This document shows, piece by piece, positions 52,159-61,722 of a stretch of DNA of 64,000 bases (position 1 is its first letter; each line of letters begins with the position of its first letter). The DNA is taken from NCBI GenBank assembly GCA_019096065.1, contig JAGUCH010000006.1, positions 2,252,001 to 2,316,000 of the forward strand, given 5' to 3'. Below the pieces are notes generated by a model. It did no database searches. It had not been told where the DNA came from and worked only from the letters and a program-made list of their open reading frames with translations. The translations under genes were made by a program, and so were the position numbers. This DNA comes from Paracyclopina nana. Taxonomy: Eukaryota; Arthropoda; Copepoda; Cyclopoida; Cyclopettidae.

Positions 52159-55100
52159 GTAAGAATTCGAATAATTTTTTTTTACAACAATAAAAACCAT
52201 GATGTGTCGTGATCGATCACGCACGACTCGAAACGCCTCATTATGAGACACGGCTCATGCCCAGCCTATTTTGCAAGCTTCGGAGAATGCCAAACTCACT
52301 AGGGTTGGTGGTGATCCTGATAATCAATTAATACGTTCCCATCCTTAGTGTATCAGTCAGATTAATTCGAAAATTGTTAGCATCTGCTAGGAAGAAATTG
52401 ATCTCGTGATATTTGATTTTTTTGGAAGCCATATACCCCTGATCAAAATAGCATAAAGTAGCAACTATGGGAAATTGCTTTTTATTACCCCAGTGGAAAT
52501 TTTTCGTGATTTTCCAAAGAAACCCTAGGCCCAAGATGTGTTTAACCGAGCCACACACGTTGCTGTTCTTCAGCTCGATGATTGAGTCTCTAGCTGACTT
52601 CCCACGTCGAGACTCGAGAGGTAATTATCGCATAGAGCAGGAAGTCTTAGCTTTTTATGCTCACTCTTTTGCCTCAGCATAATACAGCAATAATAATCAG
52701 CAACTTATACGTGCTCAAGAGGTGGAGCTGTCCATAACTGAGCACCGGCTCAGTTTTGGCCAAATGCGCGTTAATTCTTCCTCGCCCTATTTTTGCTTCT
52801 CGACAATAATTATTTAATTGTAACTGTGCGAAAAGACGGTAACTCGCGCCATGATTATTATTTTTTCGCAAATTCTGACTGAAGTCGTTTTTCTTCTCGC
52901 TCCTAGCTAGAGCTGGAATAGCGAACGTGAGCAAACGTGCAAAGTGAAATTTCGAAGAGTTTGCCATCGATGTGCTTGAGCAAGGCAAGAATTCGCGCTG
53001 TTATCATCACACTAGCAGCCTGATAATAACTTAGCATTTGTTTTGAGAAAGTGGAGCAACCTTTGAAAGGAAAAAAGAGAGAGAGAGATGATTCAAAATT
53101 CATCCAATTTCCCATTGCAAGCTTATTTTGAAATCTAAAATCTACAAGGGGGGGATGATGATGATCATCAACTTCGACTGTTCTCATCTGAATGCTAATG
53201 ATGCTCAAAGCAAACGCGCTCTCGAGCATTCCACATTTTACGAGTTTTCTTAGCTCTCCTCAGCCTCTAATCCTCGTTGCTGTAACAATATGCCACCCAA
53301 ATCGATACATTTTCCATATTGGACGGCGGCTGGAGAAAAAAAGTAGGCATGCATGTTTGCATTCTTGAACTGCTGCGAAATACTTTCCAAACTGCAAATG
53401 TACTGGGGCTGAAAGATGCTGCTACAGCCATGAATGAAAATTGGCATTTTAAGGCTGACATACCTGGCATGCAAAGACGTGTTTTAGAGCGTTGTATCTG
53501 TTTGTGCAAAAAGCTCTAGGCCAAAAAATAGCTGAAGAAGCAAAAAGCTTTCTTCCTCCAGTTGTCTCCCTATTTAATAGCAATTCGAAAAGCAGTAAAC
53601 GAGTAGCATATGAGGCAACGATGAAGGCTAATTTCATGGTGACATTTTTGTTTCAGTACGTTGACTTCTGTAGAGGCTTGCAGGCATGCATATAAGAGAT
53701 ACTATATTTCAGCTTAGAAAGTTTCAGCATCTGATGGTGCTTGGCAGTTTTCAAATTTGATTTACTCTTCTTCTTTTCTCTCCCCCTTTTCCCCTTTGAA
53801 TACTCGCGTTGTGAGCTTACATGACCGCAGAAGTTAGTGTTTTATTGATACCAGCTGTTCCTGTTTGTCAAAGCATTGAATCTCCCCAATTCGTTTTTTT
53901 CGCTGGGATCAGAACGGGGATTGAATTACAAACTACAATTTTGCAACATCCGTCTTTTTGGCAACATATCAACAAAAGGTCATAGGGGGCCAAGTACATA
54001 AATTCGAGATTTTCTTCAACACACAGCGAACGACAGGCCAGAAAACGAAGAACATGCAGAGAGGTTTTATTTCGCGTGCACGTGAGAATGAGTAGCTTCG
54101 TAGCAATAGGAAGCAACTAAAGAAGTGTAGCAGAAGAAGTGCAAGAGTTTCGTCAATCAGTTTGAGTCGAGTGCTCTCTTTTTTTGCCACTTTTCGTGAG
54201 AAAGCATCCATCTCTCAATTTCCTCATAGCAAGTAAAAGATCATCTGACGCTGGATATCTTCAGCTGCCTTGGGTGTGTTCATGTGTAGGTACAATTCAT
54301 TGACGACAAGTTTTGAGCAACACAAAAGGTGTCGTCCCTTTTTTCCTATGCTTGCCGAATTCCCACGTGGCATCCAACATGAGTAGTACACTGTATACGA
54401 AGGAAACTTTTCGTTCGCCTCCCAAAGGTTTTCGAGTAGGACAGTTGCGAAAGGGGGAGATTTCTTGAGTACATACAAATGTGAACGTCTATTTTCATTA
54501 ACCTTGAACGAACCGTAATCGGTGGCGTGTGGTCGTTTTTGGCAACGTTTAATTGCAATCGGTCTGGCATAATTTTTGCATGATTGATCGTGCAGTCGAT
54601 AATTATGAGCATTTTCAATCGACTCGGTCGGGGTTTAGCAGACATTAGGCGTGGAATGACTGCCAATTTGGTAAGAGCTCTTTTCGTATGTATTCTGCAA
54701 TAGCAGTAGTATTTGTGCGTGGAGAGCAGCAGTAGCGGGATAAATCAATAATTGGCCATTGTTTTGGTCACGGTCCAAGTCTTTAAAGAGCCGTAGGCTC
54801 TGGATTCTAGAAGCGTCCCAAGTTTCCGATCTTGTTATTTGTTTTGGAAAGTCCAATATCTGACGTCTTCGACGGCTACTCTGGACTCTTCTTGAACAAT
54901 ATAGCTAGTTGTATCACATCTTGCTATCGGCAAATCAATAGGTTCCAACAACCAACAACTTTGGCATTCCAAGAGCAACTTCCAACTGCCTCTCTTGAGA
55001 CCAACTCAATAATTAACAGCAAACAAAGCAATCAAAGAATCAATAGACATAACCCACTATTCTACACCTTCTTCTTTGTTCTCCCAGCCACCCAATATCA

Positions 55101-58100
55101 TAATAATGAAGATGAAAAGCAGAGATGCTGAAGTAGTCCATTCATTGCAGGATATCAACCTGAGCTCCAAAATTGACCTGCTTCAGCTGACCCTACTGAA
55201 GGTCAAATGCGATACCGAGGCGGAAATTCGCAGGCTTTGCCAGGAGGTTGAGCAGAAAAACGAGATTCTGAGGCAATTGAGACGTCAACTGGAGGAACAG
55301 GGTGATTACAAGGAGTTGCAGCACCAAGCAAGGTAAGAGAGTACGATAAATCTTTGTCTCATGAGCTTTAATTAGAGCTTGATACACTGCTGCTAGAGTA
55401 AACGTTCAATCATCTGAACTGCCATTCTTTCTTGTTCCACTCACAGTTTCCTCAAATCACCCTTGGCTAAATCTGCCACTGCTACCACGACCATAGCAGA
55501 GGAGCCAAAGCCCAGTTTGATTCCTGACATGCTGGCTTTTCAACAAATGAAGGCCTTGCAGGACACCAGCCCTGCTCTCAAGGCTCTCGTGGATGTGAGG
55601 GGTGAGCTTGCAACTTTGAATGCAGTGCGATAATGATATACTATATGCTATTCAATTTTTGGTGCAGCTGCTTCAATGTTGCCGTGGCTAAGGCCTCCAA
55701 ATTTGCTGCAATCTCCGCCCACAAATAGCAGCAGTGCGAGTGCTGAAGATTTGGCCAAAATATGGCGAAGGAATTTGCAGCAGAGTCTGCTCGCCGTTGC
55801 GAATAACAATAAGCAATCAGTGGGAGTTGACCCCTTGTCCTCCTTCCTCAATGCAAACAAGGATGTGATGAGCAACGTTACCACCAGATCATCCACACCG
55901 AATACGAGCGAGGCTTGCTCACCTCCACCAACTCTGATGCCCCCTCCATATCAGCTATGCAACCCCACCATTAGCAATTTAGAAAATCGGAGGCCCAGCT
56001 TCATGCCTGGCAACACTGGCAGAATCCCCAAATCTGACCCCATGGAGGGCCAACTGCAAGACATGCTCCACTACAACATGGAAAAATGTGCAGGTAGGAA
56101 TAATTATAAATTGTGAGTTATCCGACTATTATAAAAGTTGATTTTGAATTCAGGGCAAGCCTTGGATACCCACGCGACTTCTAGACGAGTGAGAGAGCTG
56201 CTCTCGAGTCACAATATAGGACAGAGACTTTTTGCCAAATATGTCCTGGGCCTTTCTCAGGGCACCGTTTCTGAGCTGCTGTCCAAGCCGAAAATGTGGG
56301 AAAAGTTGACGGAGAAGGGCCGCGACTCGTACCGTAAAATGCACGCATGGGCCTATGATGAGCACGCAGTTTTGCTCCTCAAGTCTTTGATACCACGAAA
56401 GGGCGAGTTGATGAGGTCAGCCTCGAGTCCCCGCTCTCTGGCGCAAATTCAACGCGACAAAGCCAGACAAATGAGGTCGCCATTACATCAGCCCCCCACT
56501 CCACCCTCAATGATAGGAACGAAGGTAATAACGTACAATATTTACCCTATGTTGAACTTTGTATAATGTTTTCTAATAGGACTTTTATGCCTTGCATCAC
56601 GAGCGTCTGATGCGCACAGAGAGCTCAGTGCACGACCAAAGGTAGAATGCCAAGTCTAAGCAAAAAAAGCAAGTTTTTTAATATGGTATTTTTAGCAGGG
56701 AGTCTGAGAGCCCCCAGGACTTGAGCAAAGATGCTGCTGCTTCTCTTCTCGCAGACAAAGAAAGCTATAATGAGGAGGACAGCAAATCCGAGTGCTCCCC
56801 TCCATCAACACCTCAGCCAGCATCTGTCTCAAATCGGCCTCCACCACCTCTAATTCCATTTTCACCCAAAAGCACTACCAGTAGCTGTGGCAGCACACCA
56901 ACAAATCCACTGCAGCAAATGGTGACTATCACCAACTCGTTGACCGCACTCCCGCCGCCTCCACTTTCTTCGCCAACATCTCCGATGTCATTTAGGAATA
57001 ATGGTTCTGGTAGACCCGGCAACAAAATGCCATTGCCACCAATTAGCCAAGAGCAGTTTGACAAGTACAGCCATATCAACACAGAGCTTTTGGTCAGGAA
57101 GGTAAGTGGCCCAATAAGGGCGAAATCACGACGCTTTATTAAGGGGCGAAATGCTGGCAGCTCGCTAATGACTGCAATTACTCTCGCACAGGTCAAGGAG
57201 TGCCTTTCCCAAAACTCCATCAGCCAAAGACTATTTGGAGAATGTGTACTGGGGCTGTCCCAAGGGAGTGTGTCTGACCTGTTGACCAGACCCAAGCCCT
57301 GGCATATGCTCACCCAGAAGGGCAAAGAGCCATTCATCAGGATGCAAATGTTTGCGGATGATCCTGATGCTGTCAAGAGGCTCATGGCTTCACAGTATCG
57401 AGTGGCCCCAGATCGACTCATGCGATCCTCTGCATTCTCCACTCCCTCTTTCCCATGTGAGTACAGTATTTAATTTATTTTCCATGCGTTGAATTTCAAG
57501 CTGACACTTGCTCCTAATTTTTTTGTCATTGGCACACATTTGTAAAGAGCTTCATATCCTGTTTCAGATTATCCTATGGGCCTGGGCAGCCCTGTCAGGC
57601 CTCCCAAGACTTCTCCAAGTCAATTCCTGGGCAGTTCCATGTCTCGGCTGTTCCCAGAGCCCCTCACAGACAGGGTTTTCCAGCCCTTCTTTCACGAGTT
57701 TCTGCTCAGACCTCCCCAGCCTCATTTGCACTTTGGCCTCAACAACAGCAGCAGCCCTTTGCTCAGCGAGGAGCTCGACACTGTGGCAATCACGAGCAAA
57801 GTGAAAGAAAAACTGGCTGCGCACAATCTGGGCCAAAAGGTAAGACCACAGGGAAAATTCAAGCAGGCTGATTTTTGACCTATTTCTTCTTCTTAGATTT
57901 TTGGGGAGGCAGTGTTAGGCCTGTCCCAGGGCTCAGTGAGTGAATATTTGTGCAAGCCCAAACCCTGGTCCATGCTTAGCATGAAGGGCAAGGAGCCCTA
58001 CATAAAAATGCAACTGTGGCTGGATGACCCTCTGGGCGTTGAAAAGCTGCGATTGTGGGACAATTCGAGCTTCGAGAGCAGAAAACGACGCAACTCGAGC

Positions 58101-58391
58101 ACTTGTCCCAGTCCTTCTGAGTCACCGCCCATGTCTTCTTCTGAGACAAAAAGGGCCAAAATTGAAGTTGCCGACGCAACAGACAATAACAAGCCTCAAT
58201 TTGATCTTTTTAAGCTGCTCTACAGCCAAAGAGCTGCTGCCACGCTAAGTGGCAGCAATCCTGATTTGCCAGAATCAGCGACGTCACCTGGTGAAAAGAC
58301 TCCCAAACGGAAATCATCGACTCCTCAGCAATATTTAAGTGGATCTCAAACCGAACCAGAGGATAATGAAGAGGTTGAAGATGAAAACTAA
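51985..58391 (+). CDS. ct: Cut (Cux family) transcription factor, three CUT domains, no homeodomain seen
   Basis: The spliced model joins 51985-52158, 55151-55332, 55447-55601, 55668-56093, 56154-56524, 56580-56641, 56699-57101, 57192-57456, 57568-57839 and 57897-58391, giving 2,805 nt and 934 aa, with all GT-AG junctions in consistent phase. In order it has an acidic Ser/Asn-rich N-terminus ([10 protein letters not shown]), a coiled coil (about 59-118), a Pro/Ser/Asn-rich linker, CUT1 (about 316-393), CUT2 (583-660), CUT3 (749-824) and a basic then acidic tail. The stretch before CUT1 ([18 protein letters not shown]) and CUT1 itself closely resemble Drosophila Cut. Cut is a nuclear DNA-binding factor that sets cell identity in sensory organs, tracheal and other tissues. 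The homeodomain that normally follows CUT3 is absent from this frame. Further 5' exons may exist. Confidence 0.85.
52159..55150 (+). other. First recognised intron of cut (about 3 kb)
   Basis: Donor GTAAGAAT, acceptor TTCATTGCAG, phase 0. I found no exon inside that I would defend. The last 200 bp (about 54,930-55,100) are CAA-rich and UTR-like and may belong to an alternative first exon. Confidence 0.5.
55151..55332 (+). CDS. ct: cut exon 2: coiled coil
   Basis: The exon encodes residues 59-118, with heptad-like leucines ([33 protein letters not shown]). It corresponds to the predicted coiled coil in the N-terminal half of Cut. The frame stays open upstream to an ATG at 55106, so an alternative start is possible. 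The donor GTAAGAG leaves phase 2. Confidence 0.8.
55447..55601 (+). CDS. ct: cut exon 3: linker
   Basis: The exon encodes about residues 119-170, a Ser/Thr/Ala-rich linker ending in [20 protein letters not shown]. It is flanked by CACTCACAG and GGTGAGC splice sites. No domain is recognised, but the frame fits between neighbours. Confidence 0.75.
55668..56093 (+). CDS. ct: cut exon 4: linker leading into CUT1
   Basis: The exon encodes about residues 171-312, rich in Pro/Ser/Asn. It ends with [19 protein letters not shown], nearly the same as the sequence that precedes CUT1 in insect Cut. The donor GTAGGAAT leaves phase 1. Confidence 0.85.
56154..56524 (+). CDS. ct: cut exon 5: CUT domain 1
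   Basis: The exon begins [16 protein letters not shown] and holds a complete CUT repeat with [20 protein letters not shown], followed by a Ser/Arg/Pro linker. [16 protein letters not shown] is the diagnostic CUT signature that contacts DNA. It ends in phase 0 at GTAATAAC. Confidence 0.95.
56580..56641 (+). CDS. ct: cut exon 6: small linker exon
   Basis: This 62-nt exon reads [20 protein letters not shown]. It begins in phase 0 and ends in phase 2, so it must be included to keep the frame between CUT1 and CUT2. Confidence 0.7.
56699..57101 (+). CDS. ct: cut exon 7: linker and start of CUT2
   Basis: The exon encodes about residues 457-591. A Ser/Pro-rich linker includes [15 protein letters not shown], close to the ITNSL motif before CUT2 in insect Cut. 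It ends with [20 protein letters not shown] and VRK, the first turn of CUT2. The donor GTAAGTGG is in phase 0. Confidence 0.85.
57192..57456 (+). CDS. ct: cut exon 8: CUT domain 2
   Basis: The exon continues CUT2 from [20 protein letters not shown] through [18 protein letters not shown] and IRMQMFADD to RVAPDRLMR. It ends at CAT|GTGAGTAC in phase 1. Confidence 0.9.
57568..57839 (+). CDS. ct: cut exon 9: linker and start of CUT3
   Basis: The exon encodes about residues 680-770, a Pro/Phe/Leu-rich linker, then [20 protein letters not shown], the N-terminal part of CUT3. The donor GTAAGACC is in phase 0. Confidence 0.9.
57897..58391 (+). CDS. ct: cut exon 10: CUT domain 3 and C-terminal tail
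   Basis: The exon completes CUT3 with [40 protein letters not shown] and [12 protein letters not shown] 110-residue tail follows: basic [15 protein letters not shown], then [11 protein letters not shown], and a terminal acidic stretch ending in EVEDEN before TAA (58389-58391). There is no homeodomain: neither the WFxNxR recognition helix nor the basic N-terminal arm is present. Confidence 0.9.
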   Translation: MFGEAVLGLSQGSVSEYLCKPKPWSMLSMKGKEPYIKMQLWLDDPLGVEKLRLWDNSSFESRKRRNSSTCPSPSESPPMSSSETKRAKIEVADATDNNKPQFDLFKLLYSQRAAATLSGSNPDLPESATSPGEKTPKRKSSTPQQYLSGSQTEPEDNEEVEDEN

Positions 58392-58790
58392 GATCTAGAA
58401 TAAGTACACATTATGCTTTAGAAATATGCCCCACCCACCAACCATAAATACTGCAAGCTACTAGAAATACCTAACATCCCATAAGCAAAACCTATGTTGT
58501 TTCGCCGCGTACGTACGTCTCCTTGCTCCTATGCAAAATTCCCTTACTATTACCGCTACCAAATATAAAGAGCTGTTGATAAAGATTGCGTGTCCTCGGT
58601 ACATTTCCACAATTCCATCAGAAAAAGCTTTTTTTACCATATAGTACTATATACCTTACATACTTACTAGTGCAGTGTATAAAGGATATGTGAGTGTTTT
58701 ACAAAACTTCTGCTGCTTACTATTACAGCTATTATTATAATCTTAAACTCAGCTTTAGACAATAAAATTGAAGTGAAACAAAGTAGCGCT
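58392..58790 (+). other. 3' UTR of cut
   Basis: AT-rich, non-coding sequence follows the stop codon and contains AATAAA at 58761-58766, the first canonical poly(A) signal I see downstream. The transcript probably ends about 15 to 30 bp later. Confidence 0.6.
58761..58766 (+). terminator. Poly(A) signal AATAAA of cut
   Basis: A canonical hexamer about 370 bp after the cut stop codon. Confidence 0.55.
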
Positions 58791-61567
58791 ACATCAATTC
58801 GCATTGACACCTTCTAATTGCTAGAGTGAAGAAGCTCAGTTGCGAAATTATATAACTTTGATTGCCATGGCTGCTCCTGTTGGCGTCATTATGTAGGTTT
58901 AACTTTTGGGGAAACGTTGTGAAAAAGTATCTTCTTCTTGGCTGTTTTCGCGTGTGCAAGCATTTTCGCATGCAAGTTTGTTGAGAGAACAAGTGTGCTT
59001 GAACATGGCAACTTTGAATATCAAGGGCTGTAAAAATGGAGTCATGCTCTCATGAAGGTTCAATGGAATTGACCTTTCACAAAGTGTCCTGCCAACACTG
59101 CGAGTATTCCTTATAATAATTATGAAAGCATCGAAAGCTCCAAGTCATGTATTTCACGGTAGCATGGAGCTTTCATATAATAGTCGGTCCCTTTATATGG
59201 TTCTTGGAAATCGGAGTGCACATACACACACACACTAGGATAGGTAATATGGTACCCATGCACGTTTGCTGCTGGTAGTCATTTCCAAAGTTGACAAACT
59301 TGGCACACAGCATTTTTCGGAAGTTTGATTAATGCAGAGAGAAATGAACAACCGTCGTCGTGTGCAGCAGTGGCCAACCCTTCCGCCATATTACGTGTTC
59401 GCATTTTTCTGACATTTTATTCCACGAAAGTTTTCCCTCTGCTGAAACATGAATAATGAGGGGCCGAACTAATTTTGGATTTATCAAGACACACCAATTT
59501 TAATGAGAAAGCACTGCACAACAACAACAACTACAGCAAACCTATGGAGGGATCAAGTTGGTATTTACATAATATTCAGATCGACATTATTATAAAGAGA
59601 AGATGATCACTTGACAATAATCTTCTGTAAGCGGTGTTATTAGCATATATTTCCCCATTGGGATGGATACAATCCAGATATGATAGGAAGCCTCTTATGG
59701 ATTGATTGCAACGTATGCTCGCGCATTGGGAAGAGATTTTAAAAAACTTATTCCTAGCCGAATAGCGAAAGGTTGTGTTAGATCAGCATAAGCTAATTTT
59801 TGGCAGTTTTACCCGCTGCAGACTGTTTGCATCATCAGCAGGAAATCCTGCCTCGAATTACTATTTCAAGCTGGAAAAAATAATTGAAGCAAAAAATTGG
59901 CAGCTTAATTGTTCAGGCTGCAGGTTGAAATTAGGGAATGAGTGATTTTCACCAGTCTAGCAGGCTTTTTGTGAAAAAAAGAATTGATAAGGGCACAACA
60001 GTTAACCACACAGTAAGTGGAAAAAGGAAAATGCTTTTTTGAGTAATTACTATTTTCTGCGATCATTTGACTTTTGATGACGCCATAGATCAGATAATGC
60101 AGGGCGTCGCTTTTGCTCACCTTTTGCTGCATGGTGAAGTTTTATAGTGAAGTTGTCAACGCACTTCCTTCATTCAAACTGATAATTGATCTCACTTTGA
60201 GCTACAGTCTGAGAAATAATAGTTTGTAAAAAAAGCGCATACATTAAAAACCAAGCACATATTGTGTGAGGTAGATGCTCATAGATTTTAGGCATGGTTA
60301 GGTATTTAAGAAATTGGCATTAATAGAGAATGCATTAAGAGGTAAAAGATCAACCAAAGGAAGATGTATTTCCAAGAATTGGTAACTAGGCCATAACTAG
60401 GCAAGGAGGCGTACCATTTAAAAGATTGCACCTATCTGATTATGGCATAAACACTGGATACTAGAGAAGAGCTTCCATTCATGATGCCTTGTAAATGTTT
60501 TATTGAGAGGCCATTAGTGATCCCAGCCATAAGTACCGGACACAGTGTGGTTTCCCTTCAGCCAGCCTTTTTAAAATCGATCAATTTCAGGCAGCAGCAT
60601 ATGGCAGCCAGAAGTATAGTACTACGTTGGATTCAAATGCGTTTAATTTCTGTTCCAATAGGCAGCTGGTGGAAGCACCAATTCGTAATTATTGTCATCA
60701 ATGTCTGGGGTGGACAATTTGTGGCTTGCCTGTCAATTTGGTTAGCCTCAAGCTATATAGACTGATCACTGAACTCTCATTCTTTATTGTAGATAGGGAT
60801 CAAACGAGGTTTAAAGCAATCCATTGGGGAGCTGGAAAAAAACAGACACTCGTGTGTGTTTTACCCATCACACACTGTGGGAAATCAATCAGTTGATCTT
60901 TTCCAAGCTTCACTGATCTACCTTATTGTACACCCATGCATCTTTTGCTTTATCTCTGGACAGCAAAAATTCCAATGGTCAAGTGAACAATAAGGGCATT
61001 GCTGTTCAACAAGTTAAAGTAGTCGATTCAGCCCTAATGGCAATGGAGCAGACTTGCCTTTTTTAACAGGGAGGGTGGGGTACCCTGCTCAGTCAAGTCA
61101 CCCTCTCATGACCAATTATAGGGTAGGGAGCAGTGATCAATTTAACCTTTGAAATTATTTATGCCAGCCATAAGCAGAGAAAGAAATTTCGGTTTGCAAA
61201 AAAGTCATCCATCATTTATGCAGTAGGGAAGAATTTATTGAGTAAAATTGACGCATCCTGTTGTAATACCTGGGGCAATTGATCAAGAGGGCCAATAAAG
61301 CACAAATTTTTTGGTGAAAGGAAACGAGGGTTTCGGCAGCAATAATCGACCATTCATCAAGCACCAGATCCTCCCATTTTCCACATTTTTTTACGGAACA
61401 TTCCAAAGTTTAGATTTGGTGGTATCCAATTGCAGTTTCTTCAAACTTTTCTTCGTTGGGAATTGAAGGGTTGAAATAACGTGTCAAACTGTCATGCCGA
61501 ATTCCAAAGTGGTCTAACATCATTCAACCAAATTTTTTGGTTTGATGCTAGATGGACACCTCACAGA
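58791..61567. other. Downstream intergenic DNA
   Basis: There is no supported gene. A 10-bp perfect hairpin (59133-59174) is noted separately. I looked for an exon encoding a homeodomain recognition helix (Trp-Phe-x-Asn) on the plus strand and found none. Confidence 0.5.
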
Positions 61568-61722
61568 AGCCCGGTTCCAACAACAAAATAAGTATAGTAT
61601 AAGTACGATTAACCAGTATAGTATGGTGCAGCTGAGCGCGCGAGCTAGCACGGACCATACTATACTTATAAGTATAAGTAAGGTGTCCATACTATACTGA
61701 TTTTCATTGTTGGAACCGGGCT
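61568..61722 (-). mobile_element. 155-bp MITE, copy 2 (inverted relative to copy 1)
   Basis: It has the same terminal repeats and the same length as the element at 47021-47175. Read on the minus strand it matches copy 1 except for about four bases in the GC-rich centre and the right arm. It has no coding capacity. The flanks (CACAGA on the left, AGCGGC on the right) show no obvious target-site duplication. Confidence 0.85.

Noticed and set aside
56813..57442. 209-codon minus-strand ORF over cut exons 7 and 8
   Set aside because: It is the shadow of the CUT2-coding strand; no recognisable domain, while the plus strand encodes a textbook CUT repeat.
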